Shown: positions 25,113 through 33,572 of the stretch, one piece after another | Layout: each line of letters opens with the position of its first letter | Position numbering within the stretch: position 1 is the first letter of the stretch | Assembly (NCBI GenBank): GCA_017481565.1 | Contig: JAFUOZ010000033.1 | Coordinates: 1 to 35,110, forward strand | DNA length: 35,110 nucleotides | Source of the DNA: Oscillospiraceae bacterium | GTDB taxonomy: Bacteria > Bacillota > Clostridia > Oscillospirales > Ruminococcaceae | Direction of reading: 5' to 3' | Notes under the pieces: generated by a model | Database searches by the model: none | What the model saw: the letters and a program-made list of their open reading frames with translations, nothing else | Told to the model about the DNA's origin: nothing | Made by a program: the position numbers and the translations under genes

Positions 25113-25243
25113 AAAGCCGCTTGTGGACCTTAAGGAAACGCTGATTAAAGGCGCAGCCATCGATTACGCCGCACGAAAATACGTGACTGAGTGGGGCGAT
25201 AATCGATTTAATCAGCGGTTCCTTAACGCTCACAAGCGGCTTT
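25113..25243. terminator. Convergent terminator stem with an insert in its loop
   Basis: AAAGCCGCTTGTG (25113-25125) pairs perfectly with CACAAGCGGCTTT (25231-25243), 13 bp. The A- and T-runs are short. It lies between the stops of the convergent BlaR1-type and GH13 genes. What should be a short loop is 105 bases and contains structured repeat copy B, so the repeat seems to have inserted into, or to extend, the terminator. Confidence 0.65.
25130..25226. repeat. Structured repeat, copy B (three-way junction fold)
   Basis: An outer extension, TTAAGGAA (25130-25137) with TTCCTTAA (25219-25226), leads to P1, GCTGATTAAA (25140-25149) with TTTAATCAGC (25207-25216). A mini-hairpin GGC-GCA-GCC follows (25150-25158). 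P2 pairs TCGATTA (25160-25166) with TAATCGA (25200-25206), then has a single A bulge at 25199, then CGCCGC with GGGGCG (one G-G mismatch). The 20-base loop (25173-25192) again holds ACGAAAA and ACTGAG. The same architecture as copy A (12497-12584) is kept by paired changes in every stem. Confidence 0.78.
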
Positions 25244-25249
25244 ATCATA

Positions 25250-26770
25250 TCATATTTCAGCAAATACTGCCGAACAGGGCTTTATTGTAATTCTGCCGCT
25301 GTCAATATTGGCATTTCCGTAAATTATATTCTTTATATCATAAGAAAGCTCGGCTGTTTTTTCCTCTGACGAGGGATTTATCATTATCAGCAGCTTTTCT
25401 TCATCACAGCTTCTGATATATATCAGCGGATATCCGTCCGAAATAAATTCAACTGTTCCCATGCTCTGCAATGCCTTATGAGACTGTCTTATTCCGATAA
25501 GCTTTTTTACTTCACTGTACACCGAATTTTCATCTGTCATCTGCGACAGTACATCGGGACGATCGGAAGAATTATCCTGCGGTATATAAAGCTTTTCGGG
25601 CGCTGCCGCAGAAAAACCGCAGTTAAGGGTATTATCCCACTGCATAGGTGAGCGTGAGCCTGTTCTGCCGTAGCCGCCTTCCTTTGATACAAGTCCCTCA
25701 ACGTATCGCATACCGATCTCGTCACCATAATATATAAAGGGCGCACCGGGCATTGACAGCAGAAAAGCAAAGGCTGTTTTCAGTTCATCATTGTCAAGAC
25801 GTCTTGCAAGCCTGTCCATATCATGATTTCCCGAGGGTATGCAGATAAGTCCCCTGCCGCCTGTCTTTTCATAGTTTTCCTTATATTTTGCGATGAATTC
25901 CTTTGCGCTGCCCTTTCCTCTCTTTGAGAAATAAGGCTCATCACAGCGGAAAAGATCATTATAATGAGACGGTCCGAAATGGAGCAGAAAATCCATGTGA
26001 AAGCCGCCCATAAGAGATTTATCGGGCTCTCCCCATTCAGATACCATAGCCGCTTCGGGAAATTCCTTGTCAAGAAATTCTCTGAAATCCTGCCAAAGCC
26101 TTACAGTTGCCTGTCCGTCAGGATCATTCTTTACAAGCGAGCCTGCCATATCCACACGGAAACCGTCACAGCCCATTTTAAGCCAGAAACGCATAATATC
26201 CTTTATAGCCTCACGGGTCGCCATAGGACCTTCATCTTCGGGTCTCATCTGCCATGGACGGTCGGGATTTGCAAAACCGTAATTAAGCGCAGGCTGATGT
26301 GAAAAGAAATTAAGAGCACAGCAGCCGTCACGGTCGGATATTCCTCTTAAGCTGTCCATTCCGTTTGGTGATTCCCATATACTGTCCGTCCATACATATC
26401 TGTCAGAATATATATTTTTCTCTGCTTTGACCGATTCTCTGAACCATGGGTGTTCAACCGAGGTATGTCCGGGAACAAGGTCTAAAATAATATGCATTCC
26501 CCTTTTATGCGCTTCTGCGAAAAGCTCGGACATATCCTGATTTGTTCCGTATCTCGGAGCGATCTTTTTATAATCGGAAACATCATAGCCTGCATCTCCG
26601 AAGGGGGATTCAAAGCATGGATTTATCCATATTGCGTTACAGCCAAGTTCCTTTATATAATCAAGCTTTTTTGTAATTCCGCTGATATTTCCTATACCGT
26701 CTCCGTCCGTATCGAGAAAAGACTGCGGATATATCTCATAAAATACTGCATTTTCAAGCCATTTCGGCAT
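25250..26770 (-). CDS. GH13 alpha-glucosidase / alpha-amylase-like enzyme
   Basis: This 506-residue cytoplasmic enzyme (no signal peptide) has the GH13 barrel: YEIYPQSFLDTDGDGIGNISG, LDLVPGHTS (region I), nucleophile Asp207 in GFRVDMAG, acid/base Glu245 in VSEWGEP, and transition-state Asp317 in GNHDMDR. A C-terminal beta domain follows. The pattern resembles oligo-1,6-glucosidases and trehalose-type hydrolases of GH13, which split short alpha-glucans taken into the cell. AAAGGATAG precedes the ATG. It lies 73 bases downstream of the sensor-GGDEF gene with a hairpin between, so cotranscription is possible. Confidence 0.88.
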   Translation of the reverse strand: MPKWLENAVFYEIYPQSFLDTDGDGIGNISGITKKLDYIKELGCNAIWINPCFESPFGDAGYDVSDYKKIAPRYGTNQDMSELFAEAHKRGMHIILDLVPGHTSVEHPWFRESVKAEKNIYSDRYVWTDSIWESPNGMDSLRGISDRDGCCALNFFSHQPALNYGFANPDRPWQMRPEDEGPMATREAIKDIMRFWLKMGCDGFRVDMAGSLVKNDPDGQATVRLWQDFREFLDKEFPEAAMVSEWGEPDKSLMGGFHMDFLLHFGPSHYNDLFRCDEPYFSKRGKGSAKEFIAKYKENYEKTGGRGLICIPSGNHDMDRLARRLDNDELKTAFAFLLSMPGAPFIYYGDEIGMRYVEGLVSKEGGYGRTGSRSPMQWDNTLNCGFSAAAPEKLYIPQDNSSDRPDVLSQMTDENSVYSEVKKLIGIRQSHKALQSMGTVEFISDGYPLIYIRSCDEEKLLIMINPSSEEKTAELSYDIKNIIYGNANIDSGRITIKPCSAVFAEI

Positions 26771-26796
26771 AACTATCTATCCTTTCTTATAATTAA

Positions 26797-26826
26797 GGGC
26801 AATACCGCACTTTTGCCGTATTGCCC
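26797..26826 (-). terminator. Hairpin between GGDEF and GH13 genes
   Basis: GGGCAATAC-C-GCA (26797-26809) pairs with TGC-C-GTATTGCCC (26814-26826), 12 bp with one C-C mismatch and a 4-base loop. In the minus direction it is followed by TTAATT, a weak T-run, so it may be a partial terminator or an intercistronic hairpin. Confidence 0.55.
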
Positions 26827-26843
26827 TGTCATTTTATAATGTA

Positions 26844-28793
26844 TCAGTCTCTGGGACGTCCTCTGAAATGTCTTGTATGTGATTTTCGTTCATACATCTT
26901 ATCGTCAGCCTTTTTCATTATTTCGTCAATATCCATATTATCGGTCACTGCATCTATCTCAGTTCCGCAGCTTGCGCCTATCTTGTATTCCTTGCCGGAT
27001 TCCTCATTAAGAGTCTTCACAGCAGCTTCCAGTCTTTCGGCAAAGCCTGTTACACGTTCATCGTCCTTATCATCGGTAAAGATGACTGCCATAAACTCAT
27101 CTCCGCCGAAACGTGCACATATACCGTTTTCACCTGTACAGCTGTTTATAATACCTGCAACCGCACGTATAGCATAGTCACCTTCCTTATGACCGAAATT
27201 GTCGTTGATGTATTTAAGTCCGTCAAGGTCAATGGAAGAAACAAAAATATATTTTGGTCTGCCCGATTCTGAATTGAATCTGTTCACAAGCTCCTTATAA
27301 AAGCCTCTGCGGTTATAAAGCTCCGTCAGACTGTCATGTACATACATTTCCTCAAGCTTTTTATTGCTCTCGGAAAGCATGTTGTTTACCTTCAGCATCA
27401 TAGCCTTGCTTCTTATAGTATCAAAGGAATGATTAAGGCTTGAAGAGAAATTATATAAATTCTCAAATTTTATCCACTCAGGCTCAAAGCCTATGGCAAT
27501 ATATCCGTATATTTTTTCCTGATAATGTATAGGGAAATAAAGAATAGGCTTTCCTCTCTCTATCATTTCAGCAATATAGGGCGGCGTTCTTCCATAAGGA
27601 CTCTGAGTCATGGGAACCTCAAAGCCATATGAAAAACCAAACTTCACAACTGTTGTCATAGGCTCTTCAAAGGCTATTTTTTCTTCAAGGACCGCATTGG
27701 GATCAAGGTCTATGACTGATGTACGCACTGCAATGCATACACTGTCCGCATAGAGAGCGCCTATATGACTGCCGAGACATTCACAGGCAGCTTCAATGGT
27801 TTCACAGTCGGTCATGTGATTATTCACGCTGTCCATATCCTTGAAAAATTCGTCCTTGACCCTGAGACGGTCATAGAAGGACATAACAAGCTCATTTACA
27901 TTTGTAAACACAATAGGCTTACAGCCGCAGGACTGTGAACAGCCTGTCTGATAGGATATAAGCTTATCGCCTGTTTCAAAAACACCCGTTTCAAGATATT
28001 TCACAATAGCATCAATCGCTGTTTTGGCTGCTGCCTTTTTGTCCTGATATGCGGTGGTAAGTCTCGGAGTATGGTATTTTTCCTGCTCGATACCGTCAAA
28101 GCCGGTTACCATGATATCACCCGGAACGGAATATCCCCTGTTATGAAGAACACGGCAAGCTGTCATTGCCATGGCATCGTTTGCACAGATAATAGCTTCG
28201 GGTATCGGCAGACCGCTGTCAAGAAAGGCATTTACTGCTTTTTCAGCGGGAGCGTCCCAGAAATCGCCGTATCCCAGACGGCGTTCATCAAATTCTATAT
28301 TATTTTCAGCAAGTACCTTTTTGAATACGTCTACACGTTCCTCGGAAAAATCATTTCCCTTGATACCTGCAAGGAAATTTACTCTTGTACATTTATGATC
28401 CTCAACAATATGCCTTACTATTTTTTCAAAGGCGTTGGAATAATCATACAGTACATTGAAGCAGCCTTCAATACGTCCGTCAATGGTAACAACAGGCACA
28501 TTCTTCTCCTTGGCATCGGAAACTATCCTGTTAAGTACCTTTTTATCCTTGATTGTCTCACTGAGCACTATATATGCCGCAAGTCTGCCTATACCCACAT
28601 CATCGTAGATGCTGCCTGCACCCTTGCTGTTATTATCATTATAAAACAAATCATTGAAGGCATTGAATACAAATACCTGAATATCATGCTTCTGAGCCTC
28701 GCTGCAGATATAGCTTACGACACGGCTTTTGGACAGATCATGTATTCCGGCAAGTATAAGACCTATAGATTTTCTTATGTTTTTATCAGACAT
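26844..28793 (-). CDS. Sugar-sensor (LacI-like) - GGDEF diguanylate cyclase
   Basis: This is a 649-residue cytoplasmic fusion. Residues about 10-300 are a periplasmic-binding-protein-like domain of LacI type (SIGLILAGIHDL, FNAFNDLFY, YSVPGDIMVTGFDGIEQEKYHTPRLTTAYQD) but with no helix-turn-helix in front. A middle GAF-like region follows (about 320-470). The C-terminal GGDEF domain has the active-site loop GGDEF at 563-567 (CARFGGDEFMAVIF). The upstream inhibitory RxxD site is missing (TGENGICARF), so feedback control is probably absent. It likely makes c-di-GMP in response to a sugar. ATG 28793 is chosen for its AAAGGTG site; ATG 28802 is possible. The gene has its own promoter at 28841-28870. 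Confidence 0.85.
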   Translation of the reverse strand: MSDKNIRKSIGLILAGIHDLSKSRVVSYICSEAQKHDIQVFVFNAFNDLFYNDNNSKGAGSIYDDVGIGRLAAYIVLSETIKDKKVLNRIVSDAKEKNVPVVTIDGRIEGCFNVLYDYSNAFEKIVRHIVEDHKCTRVNFLAGIKGNDFSEERVDVFKKVLAENNIEFDERRLGYGDFWDAPAEKAVNAFLDSGLPIPEAIICANDAMAMTACRVLHNRGYSVPGDIMVTGFDGIEQEKYHTPRLTTAYQDKKAAAKTAIDAIVKYLETGVFETGDKLISYQTGCSQSCGCKPIVFTNVNELVMSFYDRLRVKDEFFKDMDSVNNHMTDCETIEAACECLGSHIGALYADSVCIAVRTSVIDLDPNAVLEEKIAFEEPMTTVVKFGFSYGFEVPMTQSPYGRTPPYIAEMIERGKPILYFPIHYQEKIYGYIAIGFEPEWIKFENLYNFSSSLNHSFDTIRSKAMMLKVNNMLSESNKKLEEMYVHDSLTELYNRRGFYKELVNRFNSESGRPKYIFVSSIDLDGLKYINDNFGHKEGDYAIRAVAGIINSCTGENGICARFGGDEFMAVIFTDDKDDERVTGFAERLEAAVKTLNEESGKEYKIGASCGTEIDAVTDNMDIDEIMKKADDKMYERKSHTRHFRGRPRD

Positions 28794-28840
28794 GATACGC
28801 ATCACCTTTTCGATGAAAAATAACAAACTCAATTTAAGTT

Positions 28841-28870
28841 ATTATAACATATTTTAATAGTAAATTTCAA
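28841..28870 (-). promoter_or_regulatory. Promoter of the sensor-GGDEF gene
   Basis: On the minus strand, TTGAAA (28870-28865), an 18-base spacer and TG-T-TATAAT (28846-28841) with extended -10. The predicted start is about 40 bases before the ATG. Confidence 0.6.
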
Positions 28871-28906
28871 TATCAAAGAGCGCTTTTTGTCACATTCCAC
28901 CAACTA

Positions 28907-28935
28907 ATCATATACAACTTTGTATACATTGTCAA
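28907..28935 (-). promoter_or_regulatory. Second upstream promoter with palindrome in its spacer
   Basis: On the minus strand, TTGACA (28935-28930), 17 bases, TATGAT (28912-28907). The spacer contains TATACAA-CT-TTGTATA (28911-28926), a perfect 7-bp inverted repeat with a 2-base centre that would place a repressor across the promoter. The -35 overlaps the stop of the upstream hydrolase gene. Confidence 0.45.
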
Positions 28936-29756
28936 CGATATTTTACAGAACAAATTCTTCTTATCCAGTTCAGTGATGCATTGAACCACTGTGACGCATT
29001 TTCATTCAGATAGGACATATCATCATTCTTAAGAGCGGTATCATCACACAGGGCGATACCGTGTCCCCCTTCGGGATAAATATGTGCTTCAAAGGATACT
29101 CCTGCCATGCTCAGTGAATTCATATACATGATACTGTTCTGTACCGGGACGGTTTTATCATCTGTACAGTGCCAGATAAACGCAGGCGGAGTATTGCTGT
29201 CAACCTGCTTTTCAAGAGAAACACGTTCAAGCAGCTCACGGGACGGGGTCTCTCCGCATATACTTCTTATCGAGCCTTTATGAGAATATTCCCCCGATGT
29301 TATCACGGGATATGACAATATCTGCGCAAAAGGACGTATATCCGCATCTCCGAATATATCCTTCATAAAATCGGAATCATAATGAACCGCAAGGGACGCT
29401 GCAAGGTGAGCGCCTGCGGAAAAACCGCATACTATAATTTTTGTCGGGTCAACATACCATTTTTCCGCATTTTCTCTGACAAACCGCACTGCCTCGGCAA
29501 GCTCGCAGAGTGCTGCGGGAAAAGTTTTTCCGTCAACACTGTATTCCAGCACGAAGGCACTCATGCCGTATGCCTGATAACGAAGTGCAACGGGTCTGCC
29601 CTCACGGTAGGAGCAATGATGATATGAGCCCCCGGGACATATAATAACGGCAGGACGTTTTACTGCGCTGTTTTCACTGCCGATAGGCGTCGGATATGCT
29701 GTAAGCGTTGCTTTTATCCCTTTGAGAAAGGGGGAATTTATTTCATAGATATTCAT
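28932..29756 (-). CDS. Alpha/beta hydrolase, acetyl-esterase-like
   Basis: This 274-residue hydrolase has oxyanion-loop PGGSYHHCS (about 41-49), nucleophile Ser113 in VCGFSAGAH, acid Asp in HCTDDKTVPVQ and catalytic His in PEGGHGIAL. No signal peptide is present. The arrangement matches the acetyl-xylan esterase / BD-FAE group, which remove acetyl or feruloyl groups from plant sugars or act as lipases. Its neighbours (GH13, sugar-sensing GGDEF) suggest carbohydrate work in the cell. GGGAGATG precedes the ATG. Confidence 0.83.
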   Translation of the reverse strand: MNIYEINSPFLKGIKATLTAYPTPIGSENSAVKRPAVIICPGGSYHHCSYREGRPVALRYQAYGMSAFVLEYSVDGKTFPAALCELAEAVRFVRENAEKWYVDPTKIIVCGFSAGAHLAASLAVHYDSDFMKDIFGDADIRPFAQILSYPVITSGEYSHKGSIRSICGETPSRELLERVSLEKQVDSNTPPAFIWHCTDDKTVPVQNSIMYMNSLSMAGVSFEAHIYPEGGHGIALCDDTALKNDDMSYLNENASQWFNASLNWIRRICSVKYR

Positions 29757-29933
29757 TATAGATCATCTCCCATTATTTTTTATCGGCATATTATTGAAAA
29801 TATTAAGACTTAACGGAGCATTTATCATTCGTCATTTTGCACGATTTATATAAAAACCGTTATATTTTCAACAGATTATATATGAAAAACAACATAAAAT
29901 TTCACACAAAATTATAACAATTTATGCTTTTAC

Positions 29934-29962
29934 TTGACAAAAAAACTCATGCATGCTATAAT
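29934..29962 (+). promoter_or_regulatory. Consensus promoter of the FecR-domain pair
   Basis: TTGACA (29934-29939), 17 bases, TGC-TATAAT (29957-29962) with extended -10. It stands about 145 bases before the TTG start of the first gene, so the transcript has a long leader. The rest of the gene-free stretch 29757-30105 is AT-rich and shows only the hairpin at 30014-30051. Confidence 0.85.
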
Positions 29963-30013
29963 AATTACTGATTATAAATATATGACACTTACAGTGATAT
30001 TTTAAAGTATATA

Positions 30014-30051
30014 CCGATAAATAAACAACCTTTTTATAGTTGTATTATCGG
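30014..30051 (+). promoter_or_regulatory. Leader stem-loop before the FecR-domain gene
   Basis: CCGATAA (30014-30020) pairs with TTATCGG (30045-30051), and inside it ACAAC (30025-30029) pairs with GTTGT (30039-30043), giving a two-part stem in the long 5' leader. No T-run follows, so it is not a terminator. It may affect stability or translation; it matches no riboswitch I recognise. Confidence 0.4.
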
Positions 30052-30105
30052 CTGTGTCACTGTATCATATCGCATATACAGCATATCCCATGGAGGGAAA
30101 GCATT

Positions 30106-31500
30106 TTGGAGAAGATCCGCAATTTTTTGGATGAACATTTAAACAAGATACTTATCGGTCTGATAGCTCTTGTAAGTGTTATCTTTGTTATTATCATATT
30201 CACTCTGATAATAGGCGAAAACGGTGACCGCAGCATAATCGTAAGCGAGGTGTCGGGCGGTGTTTTCGTTGAGAAAAACGACGGTAAGGTCCCTGCTATA
30301 CGAAATATGAAAATATCCGACGGTGATATCATCGTCACCGAACAGGGCGGCAATATAAAGCTTAAGACCGACAGAGGAAAATATATCTATATCGAACCTC
30401 GGTCAACGGTTTACATAAACTATACATCAAAGGCGGAAAAGGGCAGCATTGTTGTGAACATTTCCGACGGCTCTGTGCTTTGCAGGCTTGACAGCAAGCT
30501 TTCGTCAAAGGCTTCATTTGAAGTAAGAACGCCTAACTCCACCGCTTCTGTAACAGGTACGATATTTCACACTCGTTTTGATTACTATGACGATTTCAGC
30601 GGCTTTGAAAATGTTATGCTCACAAGCTACAGATGCGTTGAGGGAAATGTTCTTATCAGTCTCTATGACCCTGAGGGAAATCAGTCCGATGTTCCCGTTA
30701 CACTTCTTGAAGGAAATGCAGCCGAGCTTATGTCATCAACAGGCTTTACAGGCTATAACTGCACAAATCAGCCCTATGCACTTACCGAGTTTTCGGCTGA
30801 TACGCTGCGTACGCTTATCAATATAAGCGGCAGCAGGTCTCTGCCGTATACCCTCAATGAGCTTAACAATGCACATCTGACCGTTTCCGATCGTGAACAG
30901 CCTGTTACCGAAGCTGTTATCACGGCTCCCGAAACATCGTCGATATATAGATTTGAAACAGCCGATACTCCCGTATACGGAACACTTCCTCCATATACCG
31001 AGCGTACCCTGAGAGAAACCGAGTCTGTCACCTCAGAGGAAACACAGGAAACTGTTATTATACCTTCTGAAACAGTAACCGAAAGCAGCGGTCAGACCTC
31101 GGTAACACAAAACGAAACAAGCTACAACAGCTATGTATTTACCGAACCTGAGATCACCGTTTTCACTGTACCTACAGATGAAAGCGACGGTGTAATCACA
31201 GCATCTTCAGAAACATCCGACCCAAGCAATGAATCGGAAAGCGGTCTTTCTTCTTCCGAAAGCTCTGAGGATACATCGGAAGCTGTTTCAACTACCGCTA
31301 TTCCATGGTGGGAGATCATAAATTCGGGTCTTGCCGAATTATCCGAAAAAAATACCGACAGCACTGAAAAATCAACAGCATCTCAGACAGAATCACAAGC
31401 ATCTGAAAGTACACAGGCTGAAACCTCTTTATCGGAAGAAGCATCGGAGCAGACCTCTGCTTCTTCCGATACTGCATCGGAAACATCAGCCGATCCATAA
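30106..31500 (+). CDS. Membrane-anchored FecR-domain surface protein 1
   Basis: This 464-residue protein starts at TTG 30106, chosen because GGAGGG stands eight bases upstream and the short cytoplasmic tail (MEKIRNFLDEHLNK) then leads into a single membrane helix (about 15-38). Outside follows a FecR-like beta domain (about 45-200: VSEVSGGVFVEKNDGKVPAI, LKTDRGKYIYIEPRSTVYI, VRTPNSTASVTGTIFHTRF). The last 200 residues are a Ser/Thr/Glu-rich, disordered region ending without a sorting motif. FecR domains usually act in signalling with sigma factors, but no sigma factor is here; instead it looks like a surface scaffold. It is a paralogue of the next gene. A short stem, TGACC/GGTCA with T-run, follows the stop. 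Confidence 0.75.
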   Translation: MEKIRNFLDEHLNKILIGLIALVSVIFVIIIFTLIIGENGDRSIIVSEVSGGVFVEKNDGKVPAIRNMKISDGDIIVTEQGGNIKLKTDRGKYIYIEPRSTVYINYTSKAEKGSIVVNISDGSVLCRLDSKLSSKASFEVRTPNSTASVTGTIFHTRFDYYDDFSGFENVMLTSYRCVEGNVLISLYDPEGNQSDVPVTLLEGNAAELMSSTGFTGYNCTNQPYALTEFSADTLRTLINISGSRSLPYTLNELNNAHLTVSDREQPVTEAVITAPETSSIYRFETADTPVYGTLPPYTERTLRETESVTSEETQETVIIPSETVTESSGQTSVTQNETSYNSYVFTEPEITVFTVPTDESDGVITASSETSDPSNESESGLSSSESSEDTSEAVSTTAIPWWEIINSGLAELSEKNTDSTEKSTASQTESQASESTQAETSLSEEASEQTSASSDTASETSADP

Positions 31501-31556
31501 TGACCTATCGGTCAATCTAATTTTTTGCCGCTTACGGCGGCGGAACGGAGTTTTTT

Positions 31557-33431
31557 ATGAAAAATATTCGAGGGGCAGTAATTGCAGGCGTAATTGCTCT
31601 GATCGCAGTTATAGCCACGATAGTGATTATTGTCGGAGGCGGTTCTGACGGAGGTCTTTACATAATCGACGTCAGCGGCGGAGTCAATATCAGCAATGCC
31701 GACGAGGGAACCTCACTTGACGCTGAAATGGAAATGGAGCTCACTCCCGGCGATGTCCTCACTGTAGGTGATGAAAGTACTTGTACTATCTATTACCGTA
31801 CACGTAAAAATGACGGCAAAAACTATATGGTGCTGCTTCCCAATTCACAGGTTTATGTAACCAATAAATTTACAGGAAAAAACACTGCCGAGCTTTATCT
31901 CAACAGAGGAACTATCATCTCCAGCAATGCTGAGGATCTGGGTGCTGCCGCTCATATCAGAACCGCTAACTGCAGCGTAAACACTGAGCGTTCCGTAAGC
32001 GTTATCGGATATACTATCGGTGATGATAACTATACCGATATTTCATCTCTCGGCGGAAATGTCTATATACAGCTTTATGACGAAATGGGCGGAGCTGTCA
32101 ATAAGGAAGAACCTCTCGGTCCCGGAAAGAAGGGCCGCGTAGTTTCAAGAGAAGCAGGTCCCGAATTTGCATTCCTTAACAATGATGTAAATCTTTCCGA
32201 TTTTTCATCACATACATTAAGATCGCTTTTTACGGTTTCATCATATGTTCAGCTTGAATTTTCCTCTGCTGATATCAAGGACGCCTACAATGCTATCCCC
32301 AAGGAAAACAAAACAGAAAATGAACCTGAAATACTTGAAGAGATACCGCAGCCTACAGGCGACGGCACTATCCAGACAGCTGAAACCATTGCTACCGAAA
32401 AAACTGAGGATACAGAGCTTTCCACTACGGTAATAACCGAGGAAGACACAGAGACAATGACTGAAACCACTACAGAGACCTCAACGGAAACAACTACCGA
32501 ATATTCTGAGGATGAAACCGAGGAAGACACCGAAGAAGATACTGAAGAGGACACCGAGGAAGATACCGAATATGAGGAAACTGATGAAGACCTTGAAGAA
32601 GATACCGATGAAACCGACGAAACCTATGAAGACGAGGATTATGCCGAGGACGAAGAGGAATACGAGGACGATGATATGCTCACTGTATACATCGTTATTG
32701 ATGAGGAAATACTGGAGCAGAGCGTTGCATACGGTGACAGTGCCATTGAGCCTGCTGCACCTTATATTGAAGGCAAGAAGTTTATCGGCTGGGATCGTTC
32801 CTTTGACAATATAACAGAAGATACAACAATCACAGCACTTTTTGAAGATGACGGTTCATCTTCCGACAGCAGCAATGACGGTTATTATACAGTTACTGTT
32901 GTTATCGGCGATACAACTACAACACAGACTGTAGCTCACGGTCAGCCTGCGAATATCCCCTCCTCTATCACTCTTGAAGGCTATACCTTCAAGGGCTGGG
33001 ATAAGGATTATTCATCTGTTACTTCAAACATGACTGTTACAGCTCTTCTTGAGCCTATGAACTGCAACGTTACCTTTATCGTTGATGATATCAAGTACTT
33101 TACTACAGTAAGCTACGGCGGTACTGTATCTCCCCCTGTTACTCCCACTGCAAGCGCATCCGGTCAGTCCTTCACAGGCTGGGATAAGTCACTGAGCAAT
33201 ATCACATCAGATACTACGATAACCGCAGTATTTGAAGCAAAACAGGCAAAGACATATACAGTAACCTTTGTTGTTGAAGGTATATCCTATACACAGACTG
33301 TTGATGAGGGCAAGGCTGCAACACCGCCTGCTGCCGCTGATTTCAATGCACAGGGTCTGCAGTTCAGAGGCTGGGATAATGATTATTCAAATATCACTTC
33401 AAATGTAACTATCACGGCTGTTTACAGCTGA
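31557..33431 (+). CDS. FecR-domain surface protein 2 with InlB repeats
   Basis: This 624-residue protein has an N-terminal membrane helix (about 5-28), a FecR-like domain (about 33-235: IIDVSGGVNISNADEGTS, MVLLPNSQVYVTNKFTG, HIRTANCSVNTERSVSVIGYT), a Thr/Glu-rich stretch with EEDT repeats (about 270-375), and four InlB-type beta repeats of 60-75 residues. Each repeat has a GWD motif and ends ITxTAxFE: FIGWDRSFDNITEDTTITAL, FKGWDKDYSSVTSNMTVTAL, FTGWDKSLSNITSDTTITAV and FRGWDNDYSNITSNVTITAV. InlB repeats are extracellular adhesive or spacer domains. The layout suggests a rod projecting from the membrane through the wall. A terminator follows. Confidence 0.8.
   Translation: MKNIRGAVIAGVIALIAVIATIVIIVGGGSDGGLYIIDVSGGVNISNADEGTSLDAEMEMELTPGDVLTVGDESTCTIYYRTRKNDGKNYMVLLPNSQVYVTNKFTGKNTAELYLNRGTIISSNAEDLGAAAHIRTANCSVNTERSVSVIGYTIGDDNYTDISSLGGNVYIQLYDEMGGAVNKEEPLGPGKKGRVVSREAGPEFAFLNNDVNLSDFSSHTLRSLFTVSSYVQLEFSSADIKDAYNAIPKENKTENEPEILEEIPQPTGDGTIQTAETIATEKTEDTELSTTVITEEDTETMTETTTETSTETTTEYSEDETEEDTEEDTEEDTEEDTEYEETDEDLEEDTDETDETYEDEDYAEDEEEYEDDDMLTVYIVIDEEILEQSVAYGDSAIEPAAPYIEGKKFIGWDRSFDNITEDTTITALFEDDGSSSDSSNDGYYTVTVVIGDTTTTQTVAHGQPANIPSSITLEGYTFKGWDKDYSSVTSNMTVTALLEPMNCNVTFIVDDIKYFTTVSYGGTVSPPVTPTASASGQSFTGWDKSLSNITSDTTITAVFEAKQAKTYTVTFVVEGISYTQTVDEGKAATPPAAADFNAQGLQFRGWDNDYSNITSNVTITAVYS
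32520..32567 (+). repeat. 12-bp tandem repeat coding EEDT x4
   Basis: Four consecutive 12-base units encode Glu-Glu-Asp-Thr, with only third-base differences between units. The run could expand or contract by slippage and change the length of the acidic stalk in the FecR/InlB-repeat protein. Confidence 0.85.
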
Positions 33432-33490
33432 TAAGGATTAGTCAACAGCTACAGAAAATTTTAACAGAATACTTGTCCGAATGGTAAAAA

Positions 33491-33522
33491 CGCAGGAAAT
33501 GAAATTGTTTCCTGCGTTTTTT
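33491..33522 (+). terminator. Intrinsic terminator of the FecR-domain pair
   Basis: CGCAGGAAA (33491-33499) pairs perfectly with TTTCCTGCG (33508-33516), 8-base loop, followed by six T's. The next promoter begins only two bases later. Confidence 0.9.
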
Positions 33523-33523
33523 A

Positions 33524-33552
33524 TTGACACGGGTTTTAATGTATGATATAAT
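33524..33552 (+). promoter_or_regulatory. Consensus promoter of glnN
   Basis: Perfect TTGACA (33524-33529), 17 bases, perfect TATAAT (33547-33552). Expected start near 33559, leaving a leader of about 118 bases. Confidence 0.88.
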
Positions 33553-33572
33553 ATCAAAGTTAAGAATAGTAA

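Noticed and set aside
25172..25185. Inner CACG/CGTG stem in the apical loop of structured repeat copy B
   Set aside because: The partner strand is not preserved in copy A, so it is probably a chance pairing.
32285..32554. Minus-strand Ser/Val-rich ORF opposite the EEDT repeats
   Set aside because: It is the complement of the acidic repeat in the FecR/InlB protein and has no independent support.
30106..33431. Canonical FecR-type anti-sigma signalling system
   Set aside because: No sigma factor or TonB receptor is nearby, and the organism appears Gram-positive.
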